Notes: generated by a model not told the origin, from the sequence alone. A stretch of DNA of 59,381 nt from JBBQKI01 sp038326725 (GCA_038326725.1 JBBQKI010000012.1:1-59381), one strand, 5' to 3'; numbered from the stretch's first letter, positions 25,207 through 34,715 are shown. Program-made: numbers and translations.

Positions 25207-25314
25207 ATGACAGTATTTTTAATCATTTTGGGGGCTTTGCTGGTTACGAATTTCTTGTTATTGCAATTTAGTTGCAATGATGCCACCGAGCCCGAAATTC
25301 CTGAAGAAGAATAG
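25207..25314 (+). CDS. Small membrane protein, 35 residues
   Basis: A short frame starts at ATG 25207 and reads MTVFLIILGALLVTNFLLL, then QFSCNDATEPEIPEEE and stop. One hydrophobic helix is followed by a cysteine and an acidic tail. Codon use and the clean helix-tail layout suggest a real membrane-anchored micro-protein. No homologue is recalled. It stands between the solute-binding gene and ung with its own leader of ~65 bases. Confidence 0.5.
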   Translation: MTVFLIILGALLVTNFLLLQFSCNDATEPEIPEEE

Positions 25315-25341
25315 AAAACAACTCCCCTTTCTATTCTCTTT

Positions 25342-26007
25342 TTACCAATTAATCGGTTTCTTCCCGTTTACTTTTAAATAGTTATTTGTTTTGCTAAAAT
25401 GTTTGTTTCCAAACCAATGTCCTTTGTTGGCGCTCAATGGTGATGGATGGCCACTACTTAGAATTAAATGTTTCCTGGAATCTATTTTTGCGCCTTTCTT
25501 TTTTGCGTACCCACCCCATAATAAAAATACCAGTGCCTCCCTTTCAGTTGAAAGTTTTGAAATTACGGCATCAGTAAATTCTTCCCACCCATAATTTTGA
25601 TGACTAGCTGCCATTTGACTTCGGACTGTTAAAGTAGCATTCAATAAAAGTACGCCTTGATTTGCCCAATGTTCCAAATCTCCCAACACGGGAGCAGAAG
25701 TTCCCAATTCATCCGAAAGTTCCCTGAAAATATTTTTAAGGGAAGGCGGATGCGGCACGCCCTCCGCTACCGAAAAGCACAGTCCATTCGCTTGCCCTAC
25801 CCCATGGTAAGGGTCTTGCCCGAGAATCACCACCCTCACTTTTTTAAATGGAGTGTGGTCAAAAGCAGAAAAAATCAATTTCCCCGGGGGATAGCAGGTA
25901 TGTGAAGTGTATTCCATTTTAACGAATTCAATAAGGCTTTTAAAATAGGGTTTTTCAAATTCCCCTTTTAAAACCTCCCGCCAGCTTGGCTCAATATTTA
26001 CGTGCAT
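25342..26007 (-). CDS. ung: Uracil-DNA glycosylase (family 1)
   Basis: A 221-residue base-excision repair enzyme. The catalytic motif GQDPYHG (63-69, with Asp65 activating water) is present, as are PPSLKNIFRE, GVLLLNATLTVR, and the leucine-loop HPSPLSANKGHWFG. It removes uracil from DNA produced by cytosine deamination or dUMP incorporation. The start is ATG and the length is usual. It is divergent from mutS2, with 38 bases between the start codons. Confidence 0.95.
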   Translation of the reverse strand: MHVNIEPSWREVLKGEFEKPYFKSLIEFVKMEYTSHTCYPPGKLIFSAFDHTPFKKVRVVILGQDPYHGVGQANGLCFSVAEGVPHPPSLKNIFRELSDELGTSAPVLGDLEHWANQGVLLLNATLTVRSQMAASHQNYGWEEFTDAVISKLSTEREALVFLLWGGYAKKKGAKIDSRKHLILSSGHPSPLSANKGHWFGNKHFSKTNNYLKVNGKKPINW

Positions 26008-26013
26008 TATTAG

Positions 26014-26022
26014 TACTTTTGC
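26014..26022 (+). promoter_or_regulatory. Probable -7 element of mutS2 (TACTTTTGC)
   Basis: TACTTTTGC is an exact TAnnTTTG match 23 bases before the mutS2 ATG. A minus-strand TAATTTTA for ung lies at 26024-26031, so the two divergent start regions overlap. Confidence 0.5.
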
Positions 26023-26045
26023 GTAAAATTACAAGAAAAAAAGGA

Positions 26046-28205
26046 ATGGCCCATATCGATAAAAAATCCCTCGAAGACTTGGAGTTTCCAGCAGTATTGC
26101 TTCAAATTTCAAGTTTTTGCATTACCGGGCCGGGAACGGAAAAAGTACTTTCCATTTCACCTTTTACAAAGTTGGAAGTTATATCGGAGGAACTTCATCG
26201 TGTAAAGGAATTTGCCGCATCTTTCGAAAATGACAACGGGATTCCCAATCATGGTTTTGACCCGATCTTCAGTGAACTGAAATTATTGGAAATTGAAAAC
26301 AGCAGCTTGGAGATTTCCGGCTTCCGGAGAACTTTAACGCTTTCCGAAAACTCTAAAAGCCTTTTGAAATTCTTTAAAAAATTCGAGGAATTCTATATTT
26401 ACCTCAATTCATTTTCTCAAGAAGTAAATTTCACACCCAGCGTATCCGAGGAAATAAACAAAATTTTGGACCGCTATGGCGACGTCCGCGACGATGCTTC
26501 CGAAACCTTGTTCACCATTCGCAGGAACTTGAATATCGTGAAAGGCAAGATAAATTCCTCATTTATAAAAGCGTTGCGGCAATATATACAAAATGATTAT
26601 TTGGACGAAATTAAGGAAAGCGTGGTGGAAAACCGCCGTGTGCTTGCCGTAAAAGCGATGCACCGCCGCAAAGTGAAAGGGTCGGTTTTGGGAAGTTCCA
26701 AAACAGGAAGCATAATTTATATTGAACCGCAGGAAACCCTTGATTTTGCAAATGAATTAAGCAATTTAATATATGAAGAATCCGAGGAATTAAAGCGAAT
26801 CCTTAAAATGCTTACCGAAAAAATCCGTCCCCATAAAGAATTATTGAAAGACTGGCAGGAATACCTTATTTCCATCGATGTTATTTTTGCCAAGGCCAAA
26901 TATGCCAACCAAATTGAAGGGGTGCTCCCTCACTTAACAACGGAAAAAAAACTTTCCCTTCACAAAGCTTTTCACCCACTTTTATTGCTTGCGAATAAAA
27001 AAAGGAATAAAAAGACTTTTCCACAAAGCATCGAACTTTTGCCTGAAAGTCGGATTATTGTTATTTCCGGGCCAAATGCCGGAGGAAAAAGTATTACTTT
27101 AAAAACGGTCGGTTTGTTGCAGGTTATGTTGCAAAGTGGGATTTTAGTTTCCGCCGATGCCAAAAGCGAAATGTGTATTTTCAATGAAATCTTGACCGAT
27201 ATAGGGGACAATCAATCTATCGAAAATCATTTGAGCACTTATAGCTACCGATTAAAAAAAATGAATCAATTCCTCAAAAAATGTAATAATGAAACACTTT
27301 TTTTGATTGATGAATTCGGCACCGGCAGCGATCCGGAACTGGGCGGCGCATTAGCAGAAACCTTTTTGGAAGTCTTTTATGAGCGTGAAGCTTTTGGCAT
27401 CATTACAACGCATTACAGCAATTTGAAATTATTGGCCAATGAATTGCCACACGCCATAAATGCAAATATGCAATTTGACAGCCGCACTTTGGAACCCTTA
27501 TATCAATTGCACCTTGGCGAGGCGGGAAGTTCTTTTACTTTTGAAGTGGCACAAAAAAATGGTATTCCCTATAGTTTGATCAATCGGTCAAAGAAGAAAA
27601 TTGAAGGCGGAAAAGTCCGTTTCGATAAAACCATTGCTAACCTTCAAAAAGAACGGTCCAACCTAAGAAAAACTTCCGAAGCACTTAAAACAGAAGAACA
27701 AAAGGCCAGGACAGAAAGTAAGCAATTTGAGGAAACCAATGCCCGCGTTCGCGAAAAATTGGAAAGTTATCAGGAATTGTTCGATGCCAACCAAAAACTG
27801 ATAAGTTTGGGAAAAAAAGTAGATTCGCTTTCCGAGAAATATTTCAATAATCGCCAGAAAAAACAACTCATTGATGAGCTCATGAAAATAGTGATGGTGG
27901 AAAATAGCAAAAGGAAAAAAGTTGCCCCAAAAATCAAAAAGGTTGAAAAAGCGAAGGAGGAAATCATTTTAAAAGAGGTTGAAAAAAAAGTAGAAGTAAT
28001 CCGCATTCGCAAAAAAAAAGAGAAGGAAGAAGAAAAAAAACTTCCCCCGCCAAAACCAAAAACCCCTTTTAAAATAGGCGACCGCGTAAGAATGATAGAC
28101 GGAAAAGCAATCGGCACCATCGATAAACTTGAAAAAAACAAAGCCGTGATCAATTACGGGATTTTTACCACAAACGTAAGCATTGAGGCTTTGGAGAAGG
28201 TTTAA
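26046..28205 (+). CDS. MutS2-family ATPase lacking the Smr domain
   Basis: A 719-residue MutS-like ATPase. Walker A is GPNAGGKS (342-349); Walker B is in FLIDEFGTGSDPELGGALAE (Asp-Glu at 422-423); a long coiled coil (about 540-650) follows, then a basic linker rich in K and E. The C-terminus ends in a KOW-like segment, FKIGDRVRMIDGKAIGTIDKLE, and lacks the Smr nuclease domain typical of MutS2 in Firmicutes and Thermus. The ATG at 26046 is preferred over an upstream start inside the ung leader. It may act in ribosome rescue or recombination control, as proposed for MutS2; without Smr, cleavage is unlikely. Confidence 0.85.
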   Translation: MAHIDKKSLEDLEFPAVLLQISSFCITGPGTEKVLSISPFTKLEVISEELHRVKEFAASFENDNGIPNHGFDPIFSELKLLEIENSSLEISGFRRTLTLSENSKSLLKFFKKFEEFYIYLNSFSQEVNFTPSVSEEINKILDRYGDVRDDASETLFTIRRNLNIVKGKINSSFIKALRQYIQNDYLDEIKESVVENRRVLAVKAMHRRKVKGSVLGSSKTGSIIYIEPQETLDFANELSNLIYEESEELKRILKMLTEKIRPHKELLKDWQEYLISIDVIFAKAKYANQIEGVLPHLTTEKKLSLHKAFHPLLLLANKKRNKKTFPQSIELLPESRIIVISGPNAGGKSITLKTVGLLQVMLQSGILVSADAKSEMCIFNEILTDIGDNQSIENHLSTYSYRLKKMNQFLKKCNNETLFLIDEFGTGSDPELGGALAETFLEVFYEREAFGIITTHYSNLKLLANELPHAINANMQFDSRTLEPLYQLHLGEAGSSFTFEVAQKNGIPYSLINRSKKKIEGGKVRFDKTIANLQKERSNLRKTSEALKTEEQKARTESKQFEETNARVREKLESYQELFDANQKLISLGKKVDSLSEKYFNNRQKKQLIDELMKIVMVENSKRKKVAPKIKKVEKAKEEIILKEVEKKVEVIRIRKKKEKEEEKKLPPPKPKTPFKIGDRVRMIDGKAIGTIDKLEKNKAVINYGIFTTNVSIEALEKV

Positions 28206-28222
28206 ATATTATAATTTAGAAA

Positions 28223-28627
28223 ATGAATTCAAAACAAAACAAGATCATCCTTTTTGATGGGGTGTGTAATCTTTGCAACGGTTCTGTGACTTTTATTATT
28301 GAACATGACAGGAAAGGCATATTTAAATTTGCTGCGCTTCAAAGTGAAGTGGGTTCAAAAATGATCGCTGAACGCGGAATTGATATTAAAAAAATAGATT
28401 CGATACTTTTGATCGAACCGGGAGCCTATTATTACAAATCCACTGCGGCATTAAAGATTGCCAGAAACCTTTCTGGTGCGTGGCCGTTACTTTACGGGTT
28501 TATCATTTTACCAGCTTCGTTCCGGGATTGGGTTTATGATATTATCGCCAAAAACCGCTATAAATGGTTTGGGAAAAAGGAAAGCTGCATGATCCCGACT
28601 GCGGAATTGAAAAGTAAATTTTTATAA
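28223..28627 (+). CDS. DCC-family thiol-disulfide oxidoreductase (DUF393)
   Basis: A 134-residue thioredoxin-like protein. The name motif is FDGVCNLCNGSV, with Cys15 and Cys18 (CxxC). KFAALQSEVG and YYKSTAALKIARNLSG follow as in the family. It starts 17 bases after mutS2 and may be co-transcribed. It presumably exchanges disulfides with an unknown protein partner. Confidence 0.85.
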   Translation: MNSKQNKIILFDGVCNLCNGSVTFIIEHDRKGIFKFAALQSEVGSKMIAERGIDIKKIDSILLIEPGAYYYKSTAALKIARNLSGAWPLLYGFIILPASFRDWVYDIIAKNRYKWFGKKESCMIPTAELKSKFL

Positions 28628-28639
28628 TGTCAACAAAAT

Positions 28640-29431
28640 TTAATTTATTGTTTGCCCTACATTCAAATCTCCTGGAGAATCAACTGCGGGTGCATTCCAG
28701 TTAAAATCGCTATACGTACTTCCAGTTCCGATTAGTTGTAAAGAAAATCCAGCCGAATCAGTTCCATCTTCAAAAACATCAATATTTATTGACATTATTC
28801 CATTTGCTGTACCATCATTTGCCAAAAATGCACCTTCATAACTTATAAATTGAAGCACTTCATTCGTAATTTCATTTATCAAAGCAAAACCATCTGGACT
28901 TCCATTTTGAATATTAGCTCTTGTAAAACTTAATGCACCAAAATTATTGGATTCATTATCAATTATTCCATATAACAGTAAGGGTGCGAGATATTCCAAA
29001 CCATCTGCTCCGTCATAAAATATAATTCTGTAATTACTCAAATCCAAACCCGCAGGACCCACAATTTCTATAAATTCTCCAATGTCAGTGCTAGTATTAT
29101 CGTAATGAAACTCATTTATCCAAGGTTCAATGGGAATTATAGGAGAACAATGAACACTTTCCCAACCAATCCCATTCCACATCTGAAAACATCCAATGCT
29201 CTGTACAAAAACCAAGAGTCCCACATCATTTGCTGTGGCATTGATAGCATCCCGCTCCGATACCGTCGGCACCCGGGGCGGCATTAAACCTTTAAAGGTG
29301 AGCCCGCCATCAGAGGTGCTACTCACTTCGAGCATTGAAGCCGCCGATGGGTTTATCGTGCCAATGCCCACTTGCGAAAAACCAAAAATGCTAAATAAAC
29401 CCAAACTGAAAATACAGACCAATTTTTTCAT
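28640..29431 (-). CDS. Secreted protein with SQVGIGTINP start and lamin-tail-like domain
   Basis: A 263-residue secreted protein. A signal peptide (about 1-19) is followed by SQVGIGTINPSAAS, then DGGLTFKGLMPPRVPTVSERDAI. A second part (about 105-235) opens WINEFHYDNTSTDIGEFIEIVGPAGLDLS, which resembles a lamin-tail (LTD) beta-sandwich; such domains often occur in exported Bacteroidota proteins. The start motif matches the gene at 1-456. Function is unknown; surface exposure is likely. Confidence 0.75.
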   Translation of the reverse strand: MKKLVCIFSLGLFSIFGFSQVGIGTINPSAASMLEVSSTSDGGLTFKGLMPPRVPTVSERDAINATANDVGLLVFVQSIGCFQMWNGIGWESVHCSPIIPIEPWINEFHYDNTSTDIGEFIEIVGPAGLDLSNYRIIFYDGADGLEYLAPLLLYGIIDNESNNFGALSFTRANIQNGSPDGFALINEITNEVLQFISYEGAFLANDGTANGIMSINIDVFEDGTDSAGFSLQLIGTGSTYSDFNWNAPAVDSPGDLNVGQTIN

Positions 29432-29715
29432 GACTATTGTTTTTAGGAATAGCTAAGCGGCATGGTTCAATGAAATTGAGGCGAGCTAAAAAATTGGAGA
29501 GAAATTAAAATGGGGATTGTGCTAAACTAATCGGGAAGTATGGGAACTAAATTAAAAAGAAAATTTTTTCCTGAAAAATATTTTTAGGGAAATTTTTAGA
29601 CAAATCTTTCAAAAACATTTTTGTGATAAACTTTTCTCCAATAATTTGAGCAAAATTTCCGAAAAAAATTGAACAAATATATTTCAGGCTATTAATGATA
29701 AATTAAATATTTAAT
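29432..29715. other. AT-rich spacer with no gene
   Basis: The gap between the LTD-like gene and chorismate synthase is 319 bases. It is AT-rich and holds no coding frame. Apart from the terminator at its right end I see nothing clear. The promoter of the LTD-like gene should lie here, but no good TAnnTTTG element could be placed. Confidence 0.6.
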
Positions 29716-29744
29716 AAAAACGCCACCAAATTTGGGGCGTTTTT
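29716..29744. terminator. Rho-independent terminator after chorismate synthase
   Basis: A 9-base stem (AAAAACGCC with GGCGTTTTT) with an 11-base loop; A and T runs on either side allow function on both strands. It lies 6 bases after the aroC stop on the minus strand. Confidence 0.75.
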
Positions 29745-29750
29745 TAATTT

Positions 29751-30815
29751 CTAAATTTTTGAAACCCGAGCCAACAATAAAAAATCCACAATTACCAAAG
29801 CCGCCATTGCTTCCACAATGGGTACTGCACGGGGCACCACACATGGGTCATGCCTTCCTTTGCCAATCATTTCAATACTCTCACCATTTTCGTTAATTGT
29901 TTTTTGTGATTGCATAATCGTGGCCACGGGTTTAAAGGCTACGTTAAAATATATAGTTTCGCCGTTACTTATCCCACCTTGAATTCCGCCGCTGTGGTTG
30001 GTTTTGGTGCTGCCATCTTCATTAAACAAATCGTTGTGCTCGCTTCCTTTCAATCGGGTACCATCAAAACCACTTCCATATTCAAAACCTTTTACGGCAT
30101 TTATTGAAAGCATAGCTTTTCCTAATTGGGCATGAAGTTTATCAAAAACCGGTTCGCCCAAACCAACGGGAACGCCTTCAATTAAGCAAGTCACAACCCC
30201 GCCAACCGTATCGCCTTGTTTTCGGATTTCTTTAATGTAGGCTTCCATTTTATTCGCCATTTCAGCATCGGCACAGCGCACGGGATTTTTTTCTATTTCC
30301 GAAAAATCCAATTTGCTGTAATCCTTGTTCATTTTCAAATCTCCCACTGCTGAAACAAAGGCCGTGATTTTAATATTTTTTAAAATTTGTTTTGCAATGG
30401 CCCCGGCCACAACCCTGCACGCGGTTTCACGGGCGGATGATCTTCCCCCACCACGGTAATCGCGGATGCCATATTTTTTTTGATACGTAAAATCAGCGTG
30501 GGAAGGACGAAAAACATCTTTTATATGTGAATAATCTTTGGATTTTTGATCCGTATTTTCAATTATAAAACCAATTGGGGTGCCCAAGGTTTTTCCTTCA
30601 AAAATACCAGACAGGAATTTTACGTCATCACTTTCCTTACGTTGTGAAACAATGCCGGATTGCCCAGGTTTTCGACGAGCCATCTCCTTTTCAATTGCTT
30701 TGAAATCGATTTCCAAGCCGGCCGGGCAACCATCAATAATCCCTCCTATTTCTTGGCCGTGAGATTCACCAAATGTGGTTAGTTTGAAAATATTTCCAAA
30801 GGAATTGCCTGCCAT
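29751..30815 (-). CDS. aroC: Chorismate synthase
   Basis: A 354-residue enzyme that makes chorismate from EPSP, the last step of the shikimate pathway, with reduced FMN. Signature regions are GNSFGNIFKLTTFGESHG at the start, DYRGGGRSSARETACRVVAGA in the middle, and GGIQGGISNGETIYFNVAFK with the C-terminal RHDPCVVPRAVPIVEAM. All are typical, and the length matches the family. Transcribed alone, with a terminator behind it. Confidence 0.97.
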   Translation of the reverse strand: MAGNSFGNIFKLTTFGESHGQEIGGIIDGCPAGLEIDFKAIEKEMARRKPGQSGIVSQRKESDDVKFLSGIFEGKTLGTPIGFIIENTDQKSKDYSHIKDVFRPSHADFTYQKKYGIRDYRGGGRSSARETACRVVAGAIAKQILKNIKITAFVSAVGDLKMNKDYSKLDFSEIEKNPVRCADAEMANKMEAYIKEIRKQGDTVGGVVTCLIEGVPVGLGEPVFDKLHAQLGKAMLSINAVKGFEYGSGFDGTRLKGSEHNDLFNEDGSTKTNHSGGIQGGISNGETIYFNVAFKPVATIMQSQKTINENGESIEMIGKGRHDPCVVPRAVPIVEAMAALVIVDFLLLARVSKI

Positions 30816-30832
30816 CTTTTTTTGATTTTCAC

Positions 30833-30840
30833 CAAATGTA
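30833..30840 (-). promoter_or_regulatory. Probable -7 element of aroC (TACATTTG, minus strand)
   Basis: TACATTTG on the minus strand is an exact TAnnTTTG match 17 bases before the aroC ATG. The -33 is not obvious. Confidence 0.5.
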
Positions 30841-30959
30841 AAGGTTCGCTTTCAATATTAAAAATATTCAACTTCTATAATTCCAAAACCGAATTAACCT
30901 TTTCAATATGGTATGGTAACATTTAATTAAATGGCGTTTGAAGGGGTTTATGGTTCTTT

Positions 30960-31802
30960 GTGAAATATTCTGAGCGGTTGAAAAGAAAAGTTGAAATTGT
31001 CGTTATTTCCGATATTCATTTGGGTACTTACGGCAGCCACGCCAAAGAGGTGCTTCATTATTTAAACTCCGTTAAGCCCAAGAAACTTATCCTCAATGGC
31101 GACATTATCGATATTTGGCAGTTTCGAAAACGCTATTTCCCAAAAGCCCATTTTTTGGTGATAAAAAAAATACTTGCGCTAGCCACCAAAGGGACGAAGG
31201 TATATTACATCACCGGCAATCACGATGAACGGATGCGAAGGTTCAGTGGCACAAAAATGGGGAATATTCAAATCCTCAATAAACTTACCCTTGATTTGGA
31301 TGGGAAAAAAGCATGGTTTTTTCATGGAGATGTTTTTGATGCTTCCATAAAACACGCCAAATGGATTGCAAAATTAGGGGGCTGGGGATATGATTGGTTA
31401 ATTCTATTAAACAGGTTAATCAATATTTGCCTCGCAAAAATGGGACGTGAAAAATATTCCCTCTCAAAAAAAATCAAGGAAAGCGTTAAAAGCGCGGTGA
31501 AATTCATCAATAATTTTGAAAAAACAGCGACCGATCTGGCCATAGAAACCGGTTTTGATTACGTGATTTGTGGGCATATTCACCAACCGATAATCCGAAA
31601 AGTAACGAACGAAAAAGGAACTTGCATCTATATGAACAGTGGCGATTGGATTGAAAATCTGACTGCTTTGGAGTATAATAACGAGGCCTGGAAATTATAC
31701 CATTTCAATTCCGAGAAATCTTATGTTATTTCAGCCGAGCCTGATTTCGCGGAAGAAGATTTGATGCCCGAAATGATGTCTGCTTTTCAGTCTTTAAGAT
31801 AA
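30960..31802 (+). CDS. LpxH-like UDP-2,3-diacylglucosamine diphosphatase family metallophosphoesterase
   Basis: A 280-residue calcineurin-like phosphoesterase. The di-metal motifs are SDIHLG (Asp18, His20), LNGDIID (Asp48), GNHDER (85-90), HGDVFD (from His121), and CGHIHQP near residue 208. This matches LpxH2-type hydrolases that cleave UDP-2,3-diacylglucosamine in lipid A synthesis. The start is GTG; ATGs just upstream are in other frames. It converges with the FAD/Fe-S gene, with 3 bases between. It is probably housekeeping for lipid A, but other phosphodiesterase substrates are possible. Confidence 0.82.
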   Translation: MKYSERLKRKVEIVVISDIHLGTYGSHAKEVLHYLNSVKPKKLILNGDIIDIWQFRKRYFPKAHFLVIKKILALATKGTKVYYITGNHDERMRRFSGTKMGNIQILNKLTLDLDGKKAWFFHGDVFDASIKHAKWIAKLGGWGYDWLILLNRLINICLAKMGREKYSLSKKIKESVKSAVKFINNFEKTATDLAIETGFDYVICGHIHQPIIRKVTNEKGTCIYMNSGDWIENLTALEYNNEAWKLYHFNSEKSYVISAEPDFAEEDLMPEMMSAFQSLR

Positions 31803-31805
31803 AAA

Positions 31806-34715
31806 TTATATCAATGCGTTCCTTAGTATCGTGATGGGGTGCAAGGCTTCCCTGCCCGTGCCGTCTTTAATTTGGTGACGGCAACTTGTGCCGTTTGCGG
31901 CTATTATTGTTTCCACTTCACTTTTGCGAATGGCCGGAAAAAGTTTTAACTCGCCAATTTGCATGCTAACTTTATAATGGCTTTTTTCATATCCAAAACT
32001 ACCCGCCATCCCGCAACAACCCGAAGGAATGATGGTTGGCTTGTAATTTACTGGAAGGTTCAAAATATCAAAAGTGGACTTCTGTTCGCCCAAAGCTTTT
32101 TGATGACAGTGGGCGTGAATTTTTATGGTTTTTGATTCTTTGGTAAATTGTTCGGAATTGATATTTCCTTTTGAGATTTCCATTGCTAAAAATTCTTCTA
32201 TCAAAAAAGTGTTTTTTGAAATATTCTCGGCTGATTTAACATCATCCGCCAATCGCAAATATTCATCCCTAAAACCCAATATTGCCGAAGGTTCAATACC
32301 AATCAAGGGAATTTCGGATGAAATTTTATCCTTTAAAAAAGCAATATTCTTGTTTGCCAATTTTTTAGCTTCCTCTAAAAAGCCTTTTGATAGCAAAGCC
32401 CGCCCACTGTCCAAACTATCGATGACCGTAATGTCATATCCTAGTTTTTGTAGCAAAAAATAAGCATCGGCAGCGATATTGGATTCTAAAAAATTACTGA
32501 ATTCATCAACGAATAATACCACTTTACTTTTATTTTCAAATGACTGATTATTATTATTTTGAAAATGTTTACTGAAACTTTTTATTGAAATATATGGTAA
32601 TGTCCTATTTGAAGCCATTCCCATAGTTTTTTTAATAATATTTGAAGTCAATGAATTCGAAAACAATGCATTTGAAAGCTTTGGAAATTTTGAAGCCGCA
32701 CGATTGAAATAGCTGCTATTTGCAAACATCCAATCGGAAAAAGAAACCCCATTGGCTTTTCTGCTTTGATATAAAAATTCCATTTTAGCGGTGGCAATAT
32801 CAACATTACTGGGACATTCTGAGGAACAAGCCTTACAGCTGATACACAAATCAAATGCTTCTTTTAAATCTTTGGAATCGAATTTATTTACCGCCGTATT
32901 ATTGGTCAAAACTTCTCGCAAAGCATTAGCTCTAGCTCGGGTGGTGTCTTTTTCATTTTTTGTGGCGTGATAGCTTGGGCACATTGTCCCGCCCGAATCA
33001 GCATTTTTTCGGCAATCGCCACTGCCATTGCATTTCTCGGCCAACCTTAAAATTCCTTCCGAATCATTGAAATTGAGGAGGGTTTTTATTTCCGGTTCCT
33101 TCCTTTCAGTTTCATAGCGTAGGGCCTCGTCCATTTTATAGGCATCCACTATTTTTCCAGGATTGAAAATGGAATTCGGGTCAAAAGCGAATTTTACTCT
33201 TTTTAACAATTGATAATTTTTTTCACCGATAAGCTGTGGGATAAATTCGGAACGCACCCTGCCATCTCCGTGTTCCCCTGAAAAAGAACCTTTATATTTT
33301 TTTGCAAGGGCCGCGACATCGGTCGTTATTTTCCGGAAATATTCAACACCTTCTTGTTTTTTCAAATCCAAAATTGGCCGCAGATGTAATTCCCCCGCCC
33401 CGGCGTGCGCATAATAAACGGAATCCTGCCCGTGCCTTTTCATCAATGCAGTAAATTCATTGATGTAGTTTGGCAAATCCGTCAATGCCACTGCGGTATC
33501 TTCGATGCAGGCTACGGCTTTTCTATCGCCCACCATATTTCCCAAAAGGCCCAATCCGGCTTTGCGGAGTTCCAGCGCCATTTCAATTTCTTCACCCTTC
33601 AAAACCGGAAGGCTATAACTTAAACCTGATTTTTTTAATGAGGTGAGTAAATTTTCAGTTTGTGTATTAAGGTCACTTTCTGTATCCGATTTTAATTCAA
33701 AAAGCAAGATCGCTTTCGGATTTCCCTCAACGAAAAAGCGGTAAGGCTCGTATTTTTTATTCTTTTTGGTGCAATCCAAAATAACATTGTCCATCATTTC
33801 GCAGGTGAACAAATCGTGTTTCATGGCTACCAAAACATCGTTCAGGCAATTTTTCAAGGTTTCATAATGGGCAGCCACCATTGCAGTTTGGGGCGGTGGC
33901 AAAGAATCCAGTTGCAAGGTGATTTCCGTGGTAAAAGCGAGGGTGCCTTCGCTACCGCAAAGCAATTCGCATAAGTTTAGGTCTTTTTCAAAATCCCCGA
34001 ATGCGGATGAATTTATTAATGAATCCAAAGCATAGCCAGTGTTACGGCGGTGTATTTCCGACTTTGGAAAGTTATCTCGGATTTCCTTTTGAGTTTCGTT
34101 TGAGTTTAGTTCCGAAAAAATGGTTTTGTAAATTTTCCCTTCCATCGAATCCAATCGGGTTTTTTCCAGAAACCTTTCTTTTGATAAAGGTTCGAAAATA
34201 ACTTCATCACCATTTGAAAGTAGCGTTTTTAATTTTAAAACCTTATCGCGCGTTACTCCATATTTTATGGAAGTTGTGCCACTGCTGTTGTTGCCAACCA
34301 TCCCGCCAATCATGCAACGGTTGGTAGTGGAAGTGTTCGGGCCAAAAAAAAGGTTGTGCGGTTTTAAAAAAGTGTTTAAATCATCGCGGATTACGCCGGG
34401 TTGGAGCGTTATCGTTTTTATTTCTTTATCGAAGGAAATTATATTGGTGAAATATTTTGAGACATCAACAATAATCCCCTCGCCCACGCACTGCCCGGCT
34501 AATGAAGTTCCCGCAGTGCGGGGAATAAGCGACACTTTGTTTTCGTCTGCAAAAAGGATCAATTGCCTTATGGCTTCGGTGGATTTAGGATAAGCAACCG
34601 CTAAAGGAATTTGACGGTACACAGAAGCATCTGTGGCGTAAATTGATCGATGTAACGAATCGAATAAAAATTCGCCTTCAAAGGTACTTTGAAAATTTTG
34701 GAGGATTTCTTTCAT
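31806..34715 (-). CDS. FAD-linked and Fe-S dehydrogenase fusion (YdiJ/Dld-like)
   Basis: A 969-residue protein with a PCMH-type FAD-binding domain (about 30-215, PRTAGTSLAGQCVGEGIIVDVSK), an FAD-oxidase C-terminal region (about 250-530, with HAGAGELHLRPIL and SGEHGDGRVRSE), two Fe-S motifs (about 560-660, ending CISCKACSSECPSNVD), and a CCG domain near the C-terminus (HCHQKALGEQ...SGCCGMAGSFGYE). It oxidises a 2-hydroxyacid such as D-lactate or 2-hydroxyglutarate and passes electrons through Fe-S centres to the quinone pool. The substrate is inferred from the family. Confidence 0.9.
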   Translation of the reverse strand: MKEILQNFQSTFEGEFLFDSLHRSIYATDASVYRQIPLAVAYPKSTEAIRQLILFADENKVSLIPRTAGTSLAGQCVGEGIIVDVSKYFTNIISFDKEIKTITLQPGVIRDDLNTFLKPHNLFFGPNTSTTNRCMIGGMVGNNSSGTTSIKYGVTRDKVLKLKTLLSNGDEVIFEPLSKERFLEKTRLDSMEGKIYKTIFSELNSNETQKEIRDNFPKSEIHRRNTGYALDSLINSSAFGDFEKDLNLCELLCGSEGTLAFTTEITLQLDSLPPPQTAMVAAHYETLKNCLNDVLVAMKHDLFTCEMMDNVILDCTKKNKKYEPYRFFVEGNPKAILLFELKSDTESDLNTQTENLLTSLKKSGLSYSLPVLKGEEIEMALELRKAGLGLLGNMVGDRKAVACIEDTAVALTDLPNYINEFTALMKRHGQDSVYYAHAGAGELHLRPILDLKKQEGVEYFRKITTDVAALAKKYKGSFSGEHGDGRVRSEFIPQLIGEKNYQLLKRVKFAFDPNSIFNPGKIVDAYKMDEALRYETERKEPEIKTLLNFNDSEGILRLAEKCNGSGDCRKNADSGGTMCPSYHATKNEKDTTRARANALREVLTNNTAVNKFDSKDLKEAFDLCISCKACSSECPSNVDIATAKMEFLYQSRKANGVSFSDWMFANSSYFNRAASKFPKLSNALFSNSLTSNIIKKTMGMASNRTLPYISIKSFSKHFQNNNNQSFENKSKVVLFVDEFSNFLESNIAADAYFLLQKLGYDITVIDSLDSGRALLSKGFLEEAKKLANKNIAFLKDKISSEIPLIGIEPSAILGFRDEYLRLADDVKSAENISKNTFLIEEFLAMEISKGNINSEQFTKESKTIKIHAHCHQKALGEQKSTFDILNLPVNYKPTIIPSGCCGMAGSFGYEKSHYKVSMQIGELKLFPAIRKSEVETIIAANGTSCRHQIKDGTGREALHPITILRNALI

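Noticed and set aside
25308..25337. Possible terminator between the 35-residue gene and ung
   Set aside because: The stem is only 7 AT-rich pairs with a 16-base loop; too weak to call.
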